The notes below the pieces were generated by a model, which was not told the origin of the DNA, did no database searches, and saw only the letters and a list, made by a program, of their open reading frames with translations. This document shows, piece after piece, positions 9,930-18,745 of a stretch of DNA of 64,000 bases (position 1 is the stretch's first letter; each line of letters opens with the position of its first letter). The stretch comes from Echinicola salinicaeni. Lineage in GTDB: Bacteria; Bacteroidota; Bacteroidia; Cytophagales; Cyclobacteriaceae. The stretch spans positions 186,001-250,000 of the forward strand of contig NZ_JACODZ010000001.1 of the NCBI RefSeq assembly GCF_014280965.1, read 5' to 3'. A program made the translations under genes and the position numbers.

Positions 9930-10255
9930 TGTTCTAAAATTTAAATTCAGGCTTGGACGAAAACAGGTGGAAATCTAATTTGTTTTGTCCAAGTAGCTAA
10001 CTATTAACAGGAAGCATTGATCAATGTTCTAAAAATAGGTTTAAAAGTCAGTTAGAATTTGTGGATAAGTTAGCTCATAAATTGTTGGGATTCCAGACCA
10101 AAATAGCATGTTTGTTCTATTGATGAGTGTGTCGGTATTATAAATTATTATTTTATATCTATTTGGTTTTTAGGTATGTTAATATGTTTTTGTTTTGGCG
10201 TATAAGGATGTTTGTTATCTTTAAAATTAATTTGATTGCGATTAATTGAAGGGAC
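9930..10255. other. Divergent intergenic region with a long inverted repeat
   Basis: This is the shared upstream region of the minus-strand lipoprotein gene and the plus-strand LytTR regulator. It is AT-rich and I see no gene in it. Bases 9952-9965 and 9981-9993 form a 13-pair inverted repeat (left arm CTTGGAC-g-AAAACA, with one unpaired G) around a 15-base spacer. It lies 23-64 bases upstream of the lipoprotein ATG, so it could be an operator or a leader hairpin of that gene. I could not assign a clear promoter for either gene. Confidence 0.5.
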
Positions 10256-11029
10256 ATGAAAGTAGGCATTATAGATGATGAGCTTCATTGCATTGAAAGT
10301 TTGAGTTATGAATTGGAGGATTTGGGGTTGCCCATTGAGATAGTTTTTCAAACTTCCAAGGTAGAAGAGGCAATGGATATCCTTAAGGATCAAAAAATAG
10401 ATCTATTGTTTTTGGATGTAGAAATGCCTAGGCTAAATGGATTTGAATTACTTGATTTGTTAGGGGAGTTTGATTTTGAAGTGGTGTTTACTACTGCTTA
10501 CAGCCAGTATGCCGTAAAAGCATTTCAATATAAGGCTTTTCACTATCTGCTCAAACCGGTGGGCAAAGAGGATTTAAAGGGAGTTATTGAGAAGTTTTCC
10601 CATAGAAAAGAACAAGCCAATCATAATTCGGGCAGTGAAGTTTCCGCACTAATTGACTTACTGAAGAAGGACAATATCATTAAATCCAAGATTGCCGTTC
10701 CCGTGAGTGATGGGCTTGAGTTTATAAAAGTGGATGATATACTTTACGGTCAAAGCCAAAACAATTATACTTTGCTGTACCTGTCAGATAATACCAAGTT
10801 ACTTTTTAGTAAAACCCTTAAAGAAGTAGAGAAAGCCCTAAAAAAGTATCTTTTTCTAAGAATTCACCAGTCTTATTTGATCAATCCCAACTATATGAAA
10901 AAGTATTTGAGAAATGATGGCGGCAGTGTAGTGATGGAAAATGGAGAGCAATTACCCATAAGCCAAAGGAAGAAAGATGAAGTTGTAACTCTATTTGAGG
11001 CCATAGTAAAAAGCAAATTGAGGCCATAG
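10256..11029 (+). CDS. LytTR-family response regulator
   Basis: This 257-residue DNA-binding regulator has an N-terminal receiver domain (residues 1-120) with the acidic pair DDE at the start, the phospho-acceptor Asp in LLFLDVEMPRLNG (about residue 54), and the conserved Lys in the HYLLKPVGKEDL segment. The C-terminal LytTR domain (about 145-245) contains the FLRIHQSYLINPNYM segment typical of the family. It is presumably phosphorylated by the upstream TPR histidine kinase. The last codons lie in a 23-base tandem duplication that changes the C terminus from a predicted SKSV ending to SKLRP. Confidence 0.93.
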   Translation: MKVGIIDDELHCIESLSYELEDLGLPIEIVFQTSKVEEAMDILKDQKIDLLFLDVEMPRLNGFELLDLLGEFDFEVVFTTAYSQYAVKAFQYKAFHYLLKPVGKEDLKGVIEKFSHRKEQANHNSGSEVSALIDLLKKDNIIKSKIAVPVSDGLEFIKVDDILYGQSQNNYTLLYLSDNTKLLFSKTLKEVEKALKKYLFLRIHQSYLINPNYMKKYLRNDGGSVVMENGEQLPISQRKKDEVVTLFEAIVKSKLRP

Positions 11030-11040
11030 TAAAAAGCAAA
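10995..11040. repeat. 23-base perfect tandem duplication at the response regulator stop
   Basis: Two identical 23-base units occupy 10995-11017 and 11018-11040. Each contains GAGGCCATAGTAAAAAGC. Because 23 is not a multiple of three, the second unit is read in another frame and supplies the stop codon (CCA TAG). The perfect identity suggests a recent slippage or duplication event. Confidence 0.9.
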
Positions 11041-11162
11041 TCAGTATAGAGGTAAGAAAGGGTGTAAGGTCATTCGGAGATCACTTTTTGTTTCAGTTGG
11101 ACAATTGGTATAATTATACTAATATTGATTTGAACCATTGCACATTAGCGTGCTTATAGCCC

Positions 11163-12563
11163 ATGAAGGAAAAGTTTTTCGTTTGGATCCTGATTAGTTT
11201 TGGTTTCTTTCTTGTTTCTTGTAATGAAAGACCCAAGGTCGAAAAAAAGAAAGAGCCATTTTGGCAAAATCCGGTTCAACTAGACTTAAATGCCATCCAG
11301 AAACGGGGCTTTATCAGGGCAGTAGTGGATAATTCCTCAACCAGCTATTATATCTATAGGGGCAGAAGAATGGGCTATGAATATGAGTTGCTCCGCAATC
11401 TGGCCAAAAGACTGGATGTACAGCTTAGGTTGATTGTAGATGCAGATATATTGAGGGCCTATAAAATGCTGAACAGTGGCGAAGCGGATATTATTGCCAT
11501 TAATCTTTTTAATAACCCTGAGAGAGAGAAATATGGGACATTTACGGAGCCGCTAAATTCTTTTTCGTCTGTATTGGTCCAAAGAGATGATCAGCCCCTG
11601 ATCAAAGCGCCTGAAGGATTAAATGGGAAATCTATACATGTGAGGAAGTCAACCGTTTATAGCGGTCAATTGGAGGCAATTAGGGATAGTTTGAACATCA
11701 ATATGGAGATCATAGAATGGGACAAAAGTTCAGATGCTTTGGTGGAAGATGTGGTGCGGGAGGAAATAGACTATACGGTTGTAGACAAGGATGTAGCCTT
11801 GGTAAATTCGACCTATTATAATAACCTAGATATAAAACTGGAAATAGGTCCTGCGGCTGATGTGGCTTGGGCGATAAGGAAGAATGCACCTGTCTTGGAA
11901 AAGGAAATAAATGAATGGATAAAAAGAGGGAAGCGGTCTACCTATTTCGCAGTACTCTATGGGAAGTATTTTTTAAATAAGAAGAACAGTTATTTTAGAA
12001 ATAAGAGTCCTTTTTCATCAATTTCAGGAGATAGAATCTCTGTATATGATGAAATTATCAAAAATGGATCTACCTTATTGGGTTGGGATTGGCGTTTGTT
12101 AGCCTCCTTGGTATATAAGGAATCGCGCTTTGATACGGTAGCCACAAGCTATGCCGGTGCCAAGGGATTACTGCAGTTAATGCCAGTGACTTTGGCCAGA
12201 TTTGGAGTTGAGAATCCAAATGATCCATCAGAGAGTTTAATTGGAGGGGTGAAATATCTGAAATATCTTGATAAGTTTTGGATAGAACGTGTTCCAGAAG
12301 TAAATGAAAGGATTAAGTTTATTTTAGCTTCATATAATGTTGGTCATGGCCATGTAAATGATGCATGGAGATTGGCCCTAAAATTTGGTATGGATACTCA
12401 AAATTGGGATAGTGTGGCTTATTTTTTAGAGCGTAAGTCTCAACCAGAAGTTTACAGAGATCCAGTAGTAAGGAGTGGTTATGCCAAGGGGCATTTGGCA
12501 GTAGCATATGTGGAAGATATACTTAGTATTTATGAATCTTATCGGATTTTGGTGGCTCCTTGA
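11163..12563 (+). CDS. MltF-like membrane-bound lytic murein transglycosylase
   Basis: The 466-residue lipoprotein has a lipobox LVSC near residue 20. Residues about 45-265 form a family-3 solute-binding domain (RGFIRAVVDNSSTSYYIYRG at its start). Residues about 285-440 form a lysozyme-like SLT domain with the catalytic Glu in LASLVYKESRF, followed by GAKGLLQLMPVT and ILASYNVGHGHV. This is the domain order of MltF, which cleaves peptidoglycan glycan strands non-hydrolytically and can be modulated by ligand binding to the N-terminal domain. It acts in the periplasm, probably anchored to the outer membrane. No obvious operon partner is present. Confidence 0.9.
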   Translation: MKEKFFVWILISFGFFLVSCNERPKVEKKKEPFWQNPVQLDLNAIQKRGFIRAVVDNSSTSYYIYRGRRMGYEYELLRNLAKRLDVQLRLIVDADILRAYKMLNSGEADIIAINLFNNPEREKYGTFTEPLNSFSSVLVQRDDQPLIKAPEGLNGKSIHVRKSTVYSGQLEAIRDSLNINMEIIEWDKSSDALVEDVVREEIDYTVVDKDVALVNSTYYNNLDIKLEIGPAADVAWAIRKNAPVLEKEINEWIKRGKRSTYFAVLYGKYFLNKKNSYFRNKSPFSSISGDRISVYDEIIKNGSTLLGWDWRLLASLVYKESRFDTVATSYAGAKGLLQLMPVTLARFGVENPNDPSESLIGGVKYLKYLDKFWIERVPEVNERIKFILASYNVGHGHVNDAWRLALKFGMDTQNWDSVAYFLERKSQPEVYRDPVVRSGYAKGHLAVAYVEDILSIYESYRILVAP

Positions 12564-12669
12564 TTGTCTTTTGTTTATGTAAATACGTTGTTTGGATACT
12601 AAATAATGTTGTACGTTTTGGTTGATTGGTTTTTATCTGATATATTTGATGAAAACCATTTTGAACATT

Positions 12670-13644
12670 ATGAAACAATTATTTGTAAGGATATCCCGAT
12701 TTAAGGAATTAGGGGTATTGATGATTGCACTGCTTTTTTCTTGCAATCAAGTGGAAACTTTTGAGATGCAACAGGAGTCTGATCAGGTCTTTTCCAGTAT
12801 GGCTGTTCCCAATACAGGAGACTGTATCGAAAATTGCATTGATTTATCAGTGGAAGATGTCATGTACTACCCAATTTCAGGAGTACAGACCCAAAGTACT
12901 GGCAATGGCGGAGGAGGGGGAAACCCTAATAATGTGAAGGCCAAGGAAAATGGTAATACCAATACCAAAGAAGTGAGTTTTTCTGCCTACAATACCGAAA
13001 ATGAATTTATTGTGGAGGTGATGTATGAGATTACAGAAGGTAATTCCAATGCAAAAGCTACCATTACGATCAATATTGATGGTGATGAAGTAGAGTTGGA
13101 CGAAGTAGCTTCAGGGAGCACCATGATGCATAGTATTGCATTGCCAGAAGGCTGGGAAGCCTGTGATCTTATTGACTTTTCAATTTTGCAGGAAGGATTG
13201 GGATCTGAAATCACTTTTAATGAATCATACAGTTTGATTGGAGTGTGCCCTGATGAATGTGAAATCAGAACTGCCTCCGCTTATGTAGGAGACCTTTTAG
13301 GTGAAAATGATGGAGAACCTTCTAAAGGCTTTAATAACGCCTGGTGGTATGTGTTTGACATAGAAGGCGGAGAAGAGCAAAATGTATATGCCAATAAGGA
13401 TGAAATCATCGGTACGGTAACTTATGATGAGTTGGAAGGAACCATTACCATTGATTTAGGAGACTGGGGCTTGCAGGATGATGAAGAAAGTGTAAAATGG
13501 TACAGCTATGAGACTGGTGAACTTCCTGATGCAGGAAGGCCTACTCCAGGACAGGCGCCTAACAAATCAAATTCACTGGTAATTGACACTGTTGAAGGTG
13601 CCAGATATTACGCAGTCCACTTGGATGTAGAGATTTGTGAATAA
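12670..13644 (+). CDS. Predicted lipoprotein of unknown function
   Basis: I place the start at the ATG of MKQLFVRISRF because it gives a short lipoprotein signal peptide with lipobox ALLFSC. ATG 12649 or TTG 12622 upstream would lengthen it. The mature protein is strongly acidic, has a glycine-rich linker (GNGGGGGNPNN) near residue 80, and four spaced cysteine clusters (DCIENC, EACD, CPDEC, final EICE) that could form disulfides. Strand-rich segments with repeated G-T-I-T-I-D motifs suggest two beta-sandwich modules. I recognise no family. It is followed by a strong terminator and appears monocistronic. Secretion to the cell surface is likely, but no further role can be proposed. Confidence 0.75.
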   Translation: MKQLFVRISRFKELGVLMIALLFSCNQVETFEMQQESDQVFSSMAVPNTGDCIENCIDLSVEDVMYYPISGVQTQSTGNGGGGGNPNNVKAKENGNTNTKEVSFSAYNTENEFIVEVMYEITEGNSNAKATITINIDGDEVELDEVASGSTMMHSIALPEGWEACDLIDFSILQEGLGSEITFNESYSLIGVCPDECEIRTASAYVGDLLGENDGEPSKGFNNAWWYVFDIEGGEEQNVYANKDEIIGTVTYDELEGTITIDLGDWGLQDDEESVKWYSYETGELPDAGRPTPGQAPNKSNSLVIDTVEGARYYAVHLDVEICE

Positions 13645-13662
13645 CAAATAGATTTAGTTAAA

Positions 13663-13700
13663 TACAAAGAAAGCCCGGAAAATCCCGGGCTTTCTTTGTA
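13663..13700. terminator. Bidirectional intrinsic terminator
   Basis: A perfect 16-pair stem (13663-13678 with 13685-13700) has a 6-base loop AAAATC and A/T-rich flanks. It sits between the convergent lipoprotein and glycyl-tRNA synthetase genes and can end both transcripts. Confidence 0.92.
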
Positions 13701-13721
13701 TTACTGTAGATATAAGAATTG

Positions 13722-15188
13722 TTATATCTGCTGGAATATATTTTTAAAGCTGGTTGCCTCAGCAAGTTTGCCATGTAGTTCATCAATATGAACACGTTCC
13801 TGCTCTGTGGTATCTCGGTGACGAATAGTAACCGTATTGTCTTCCAATGTCTGGTGATCCACAGCAATACAGAAAGGTGTTCCGATCAAATCCTGACGCG
13901 TATAGCGCTTGCCAATTGATGCAGCTTCCTCATAAACGATGTTGAAATCATATTTTAACTTATTGACGATTTCTTTACCCTTATCCGGTAAGCCATCTTT
14001 TTTGGTCAAAGGAAGAATGGCTGCTTTTACCGGTGCAATTGCCGGGTGGAATTTCAGGAAAGTTCTGCTTTTACCTTCTTTTTCCTCCTCAGTGAAGGCA
14101 TTGCAAAGGGTCATCAAGAACAATCTATCTGCACCGATGGAGGTTTCGATTACATATGGAATGTAGTTTTTGTTTACCTCAGGGTCGAAGTATTGTTGCT
14201 TTTTCTTGGAGAATTCCTGGTGGCTTTTCAAGTCAAAATCAGTTCTTGAGTGAATACCTTCTACTTCTTTAAAGCCAAAAGGGAAATCAAACTCAATATC
14301 CATGGCAGCATTGGCATAGTGAGCCAGCTTATCATGGTCGTGAGTTCTCAATTTTTCTTCAGGAACACCCAAAGCTTTGTGCCATTTAAGCCTTGTGTCA
14401 GCCCAAGTTTTATACCAATCCAACTCGGATCCAGGGCGAACAAAGTATTGCATTTCCATTTGTTCAAACTCCCTCATACGGAAGATGAACTGACGGGCTA
14501 CGATTTCATTTCTGAAAGCCTTACCAATTTGGGCGATACCAAAAGGAACTTTCATTCTGGCCGTTTTCTGAACATTCAGGAAGTTGACAAAAATTCCTTG
14601 AGCTGTTTCCGGTCTCAGGTAGATAGTGGAAGCATCTTCAGCTACAGAACCCACCTGGGTAGAGAACATCAAGTTAAACTGTCTAACATCAGTCCAGTTG
14701 GTAGTACCACTGATAGGACAGGCGATTTCTTCATTGACGATCAAATCCCTAACTCCATCAAGGTCTTCAGCTTCCAGTAATTTTCCCATTGCAGCCAAAA
14801 GGTTTTTGGCTTCTTCGAGCTTACCTTCTTTTTCTAAGGCAGCTGCTTTTTCTTCAATAAGTACATCAGCACGGTAGCGCTTTTTACTGTCCTTATTGTC
14901 GATCATAGGGTCATTGAAACTGTCAACGTGACCTGAAGCTTTCCAAGTAGTAGGATGCATAAAAATTGATGCATCAATCCCCACGATATTATCATTTAAT
15001 CGGGTCATCGATTCCCACCAAAGTCGCTTAAGGTTATTTTTAAGCTCTACTCCATAAGCACCATAATCATATACGGCTTGAAGTCCATCATATATTTCTG
15101 AAGAAGGATATACAAAGCCATATTCTTTGGCATGTGAAATAATATCCTTCAGCTGTGCGTTTTCAGTTACTTGTTCTGTCTTTGCCAT
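13722..15188 (-). CDS. glyS: Glycyl-tRNA synthetase (single-chain, dimeric type)
   Basis: This cytoplasmic class II aminoacyl-tRNA synthetase charges tRNA-Gly. The 488-residue length fits the alpha2 dimeric form (also called GlyQS) rather than the separate alpha and beta subunits. Visible motifs are LRPETAQGIFVNF, the motif 2 region RNEIVARQFIFRMREFEQMEM, and the C-terminal anticodon-binding domain with GKRYTRQDLIGTPFCIAVD. The N terminus GFVYPSSEIYDGLQAVYDYG is the usual start of the catalytic domain. It is a single minus-strand gene ending at a strong bidirectional terminator. Confidence 0.96.
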   Translation of the reverse strand: MAKTEQVTENAQLKDIISHAKEYGFVYPSSEIYDGLQAVYDYGAYGVELKNNLKRLWWESMTRLNDNIVGIDASIFMHPTTWKASGHVDSFNDPMIDNKDSKKRYRADVLIEEKAAALEKEGKLEEAKNLLAAMGKLLEAEDLDGVRDLIVNEEIACPISGTTNWTDVRQFNLMFSTQVGSVAEDASTIYLRPETAQGIFVNFLNVQKTARMKVPFGIAQIGKAFRNEIVARQFIFRMREFEQMEMQYFVRPGSELDWYKTWADTRLKWHKALGVPEEKLRTHDHDKLAHYANAAMDIEFDFPFGFKEVEGIHSRTDFDLKSHQEFSKKKQQYFDPEVNKNYIPYVIETSIGADRLFLMTLCNAFTEEEKEGKSRTFLKFHPAIAPVKAAILPLTKKDGLPDKGKEIVNKLKYDFNIVYEEAASIGKRYTRQDLIGTPFCIAVDHQTLEDNTVTIRHRDTTEQERVHIDELHGKLAEATSFKNIFQQI

Positions 15189-15320
15189 AGCCGCAAAAAT
15201 AGGGAAATCTATTTAAATTTGAGAATGAAAAAATGGTTTAGTTTTCATGTTCAGCTTATTATATCTGTACATCTGTTGAAAGCATTGCTTTGGGACAAAT
15301 GGGATGTTTTAATTATCCAA

Positions 15321-15788
15321 TTAAGATCTTGATTTTATTCTATACAAAAGAAAACCTAAGATGACTGTACTGAGAAAGAAAATCAGCGTGGTCCACTCGT
15401 AGGTTCTCTTGCTATTGGATTCTGAAGTTATTTCTTTATCTTTTTCTTTGAGCGCTCTTTTTAGTTTGCTAATGTCCTGTTCTTGTTTCTGGGCAATAAA
15501 TTTATAATCGTCTTTTTCGTATTTGATTTCTGTCGTTTCAATGTTTTTTAGCATTTCCAACTCGTCCATGATTAGGTTATCTTTAAGGATAATCCTTTCC
15601 ATCCATTCATTAGTGGCAATCATGTCTTTTTTGGTTCTATTACCAAAAATACCAGACTTTTTAGATTCTGATGCTTTCCATTGACGATGTAGGTTTTGTC
15701 TTTCATCAACTAGTTTTTCCAGTCGTTTTTGAGGAAAGGCACTTAAAGACAGGAACAGCAGGCAGGCTAAGAGTAAAATGTTTTTCAT
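15321..15788 (-). CDS. Secreted coiled-coil protein with C-terminal membrane helix
   Basis: The 155-residue product begins with a signal peptide (KNILLLACLLFLSLSAFPQ). A charged, helical coiled-coil body follows (about 25-125), then one C-terminal membrane helix (TLIFFLSTVILGFLLYRI) and a basic tail. That layout puts the coil in the periplasm and the tail in the cytoplasm. I recognise no family. The neighbouring minus-strand gene encodes another small membrane protein, but the roughly 50-base gap gives no functional clue. Confidence 0.7.
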   Translation of the reverse strand: MKNILLLACLLFLSLSAFPQKRLEKLVDERQNLHRQWKASESKKSGIFGNRTKKDMIATNEWMERIILKDNLIMDELEMLKNIETTEIKYEKDDYKFIAQKQEQDISKLKRALKEKDKEITSESNSKRTYEWTTLIFFLSTVILGFLLYRIKSRS

Positions 15789-15840
15789 GATGATAGCTTT
15801 TGTTCAAAAAGCTCAAATAGCGTGCCGTTTAACCATAGGC

Positions 15841-16215
15841 TCACAATTTGTACTTTTTTTCTTTTCGCCGCTTAAACTGTCCTTTCCTCCGTTTATTATT
15901 AGTGTAGAAATTATATAGGAAATTGACTGCAAATGCAGTAATCGTCAAGGGGACAAATAAACCGGGAAGCATTCGCTTGATTCCCAATAGGATCAGGAAG
16001 GTAGCTATCATGCCAATTTTAAAACTGGTATGGCTTTCCGGATAGGTTTTGCCAATTAGTATCAAACTAAGTACCTCAACGATCACCAGAAAAAGTATTA
16101 GGTAGGTCAAGAGCTTTTGTGTTCTAAGGTCACCAGCAAAAACAGCCCAAGCTGCCATGCCTCCTACAGCTAATAAACTTAAAGAATGTAAGGAAGTGTT
16201 CAGTCTTTCTTTCAT
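15841..16215 (-). CDS. Small integral membrane protein, unknown function
   Basis: I chose the ATG that begins MKERLNTSLHSLSLLAVG; an upstream ATG would add 33 residues without membrane or signal character. The 124-residue protein has three to four hydrophobic helices: about 9-27, 36-53 (LLTYLILFLVIVEVLSLIL), 66-85 and 87-103. It ends in a very basic tail (NNKRRKGQFKRRKEKKYKL), which by the positive-inside rule should be cytoplasmic. I recognise no family. Confidence 0.7.
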   Translation of the reverse strand: MKERLNTSLHSLSLLAVGGMAAWAVFAGDLRTQKLLTYLILFLVIVEVLSLILIGKTYPESHTSFKIGMIATFLILLGIKRMLPGLFVPLTITAFAVNFLYNFYTNNKRRKGQFKRRKEKKYKL

Positions 16216-16295
16216 AGATATTTTGGGTTGAGTATTAAACAATATAGGAGCTTTTGCCTTAAAAATCAATGTGTGACTTGAAGACCAAAATAAAT

Positions 16296-16331
16296 GGCCT
16301 TGGGAAATGAACACTATTCTCTCCCAAGGCC
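16296..16331 (-). terminator. Terminator downstream of the DPP-IV gene
   Basis: Arms 16296-16305 and 16322-16331 form a perfect 10-pair stem (GGCCTTGGGA) with a 16-base loop. On the minus strand it is followed by an AT-rich run. It lies 29 bases beyond the DPP-IV stop codon. Confidence 0.75.
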
Positions 16332-16359
16332 TCTCAAAATTATCTTAAGAACTTATCTC

Positions 16360-18540
16360 TTACAGTTTTCTTTTGATAAAATCAGTCATCAGGTTATAAA
16401 GGTGCCAAGTGGTATTGCCACCGTAGATACCATGGTTTCTATTTGGATAATAAAAAGTTTCGAATTGCTTGTCCGCATTGATCAAAGCATTTACCAAATC
16501 TACTGAATTCTGGAAATGGACATTATCATCGCCAGTTCCATGGATTAATAAATAGTTGCCCTCCAATTTGCTCACATGGCTGATTGGGCTGAAATCATCA
16601 TAACCGCTAGCGTTTTGCTGTGGCGTTTGTAAGTACCTCTCAGTGTAAATCGTGTCATAATATCTCCATGTAGTTACAGGAGCTACTGCAATGGCTGTTT
16701 TGAATACATCATTACCTAACATTAAAGAAAGAGAAGACATATAACCACCATAAGACCAACCCCAGATCCCAATTCTGGTAGCGTCCACATATGGGAGACC
16801 TCCTAAATATTTTGCTCCGGCGATTTGATCCTGTGTTTCAAGATTACCCAATTGTGCATAAGTGGCATGTTTGAAGTCACGCCCTCTGGCGCCAGTTCCT
16901 CTGTTGTCTACACAAACAACGATATATCCTTCAGCAGCCAACTGATGGTGCCAGAAATCGCGGGTTCCACCCCAAGAGTTTTTAACGTTTTGGGAACCTG
17001 GTCCACCATATACGTACATTAAAACAGGGTATTGTTTACTTTGATCGAAATCAGCAGGCTTAATCATATAAGCATTTAACTGAGTACCATCAACAGTTGG
17101 GAATTGGAAGAATTCTTTTTCGCTTAATGCATATTCACCTAATCTTTCTACCAATTCACTATTGTCTTCCAATACTTTTATGGTTTTACCTTTTGAAGTA
17201 TTCAAAGTAATATGCAGAGGACTGTTGGCAGTGGAAAAATAATCAATATAATATTTAAAGTCTGGGCTCATATTGACAGCGTGGCTTCCTTGGGCTGGAG
17301 TAAGCTCGGATTTACCTTTACCATTCAATTTGATAGCATACAGGTTTCTTTCCAAAGGAGATTTCTCGGTAGAGATATAGTAGATCTTTTTTGATTTTTC
17401 GTCTACGCCCACCATTTCAGTTACTTCCCAATTTCCTTCTGTAATTTGCTGGATCAATTTACCATCCATATCATGGTGGTATATATGCTTATAGCCATCT
17501 TGTTCAGAAGTTCTAATAAAGCCTTTACCATCAGGTAGATATAGTAGGTTGTCATTATAGGTCAAGTCCACATAGGTCTCAGAGGTCTCCGTTAAGATGA
17601 CCTTGCTCTCACCAGTATTGGCATCTGCATGGAGTAAGTCAAGCTGGTTTTGAAGCCTGTTCAGTCTGATAAAGGCCAGTGTATTATTTTCACCGCCAGT
17701 CCAATAAATACGAGGAAGATAAATGTCTTTTTCTTCTCCCGATTCAATAGCTACGGTTTTTTGTTGGTCCAGATCATATACATGAATGCTTACCTCAGAG
17801 TTTTTCTCACCAGCTTTAGGGTATTTGAATTCATAGTCTTTAGGGTAGAGCGGTCCCCAAAGTTGCATATTATATTCAGGTACTTCTGATTCATCAAATC
17901 GAATAAAGGCGATTTTCTTTCCATTCGGAGACCATTTAAACGCCTGTGCCATGGAGAATTCTTCTTCATATACCCAGTCTGCAGACCCATTGATGATATG
18001 ATTCCATTTTCCATCATTGGTGATCTGGTGTACAGTATTGTCCTCTAGTCTGATATAGTAAAGGTTATTGTCCTTCACAAATGCCACTTTGGTATTGTCA
18101 GGAGAGAGTGTGGCATATGAAATTTTTTCGCCATCCATCAACTTCTGGCTATTACCTGTAGACAAATCTATTACATAAAATATCCCTTTGGAAGATCTCC
18201 TATAGATACTTTCTACTTCAGTAGCGACCAAAGCCTTCGTCTCATCATTATTGAATGAATAGCTGGAGAAATCGATTCCCAGTTTCTCACCATCGATTAA
18301 TACGGCTTCTTCTTCTCCAGTTGAAACGTTGATTTTTACAACTTTGGCAGTACCATTTTCTCTTTTGAAGGAGCTATAAAATTGGCCATCCTTCATCCAG
18401 TTGATCCCGCCAACTGATTTTTGAGAAAAAACACCTTCTTTGAAAATAGATGCCAGGGAGACCTTTTTTTGTTGTGCAAGGCCTTGAAAGCACGTACCCA
18501 TGACTATGGCCATAATGGCAAATAATTTTACTTGGTTCAT
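16360..18540 (-). CDS. Dipeptidyl peptidase IV (S9B family)
   Basis: The 726-residue secreted serine peptidase removes X-Pro or X-Ala dipeptides from peptide N termini, in the periplasm or at the cell surface. It has a signal peptide (LFAIMAIVMGTCFQGLAQQ), an eight-bladed beta-propeller domain (about 40-480) with the VYEEEF glutamate motif that binds the substrate amino terminus (DWVYEEEFSMAQAFKWSPNG), and a C-terminal alpha/beta-hydrolase. The catalytic residues are Ser in GWSYGGYMS, Asp in GTGDDNVHFQ and His in RNHGIYGG. All three are intact. It appears to be a single-gene transcript ending at a hairpin. Confidence 0.95.
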   Translation of the reverse strand: MNQVKLFAIMAIVMGTCFQGLAQQKKVSLASIFKEGVFSQKSVGGINWMKDGQFYSSFKRENGTAKVVKINVSTGEEEAVLIDGEKLGIDFSSYSFNNDETKALVATEVESIYRRSSKGIFYVIDLSTGNSQKLMDGEKISYATLSPDNTKVAFVKDNNLYYIRLEDNTVHQITNDGKWNHIINGSADWVYEEEFSMAQAFKWSPNGKKIAFIRFDESEVPEYNMQLWGPLYPKDYEFKYPKAGEKNSEVSIHVYDLDQQKTVAIESGEEKDIYLPRIYWTGGENNTLAFIRLNRLQNQLDLLHADANTGESKVILTETSETYVDLTYNDNLLYLPDGKGFIRTSEQDGYKHIYHHDMDGKLIQQITEGNWEVTEMVGVDEKSKKIYYISTEKSPLERNLYAIKLNGKGKSELTPAQGSHAVNMSPDFKYYIDYFSTANSPLHITLNTSKGKTIKVLEDNSELVERLGEYALSEKEFFQFPTVDGTQLNAYMIKPADFDQSKQYPVLMYVYGGPGSQNVKNSWGGTRDFWHHQLAAEGYIVVCVDNRGTGARGRDFKHATYAQLGNLETQDQIAGAKYLGGLPYVDATRIGIWGWSYGGYMSSLSLMLGNDVFKTAIAVAPVTTWRYYDTIYTERYLQTPQQNASGYDDFSPISHVSKLEGNYLLIHGTGDDNVHFQNSVDLVNALINADKQFETFYYPNRNHGIYGGNTTWHLYNLMTDFIKRKL

Positions 18541-18745
18541 AATTATAATTCAGGATTTATATTCTGGGGGCTAAATATAAGGAAAAAGGGAGGAAGAATT
18601 TGTCAGGACTTGATAAATGGCTGTATTCAATAAAGTTAACCTGTAAAAGATACTTGGAGAAATTGGTGTTATGCGGAATAATCTTTTTAGCATGTGTGTT
18701 CATTACTTATACCATTTTTCAAAACTTACATTTACCTTTACGCTC

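Noticed and set aside
10148-10393. Minus-strand frame overlapping the start of the LytTR regulator
   Set aside because: It overlaps the well-supported receiver domain start, has low-complexity composition and no recognisable features.
14250-14780. 176-residue plus-strand frame inside the glycyl-tRNA synthetase gene
   Set aside because: It is antisense to highly conserved synthetase sequence, without signal, domain or ribosome binding site.
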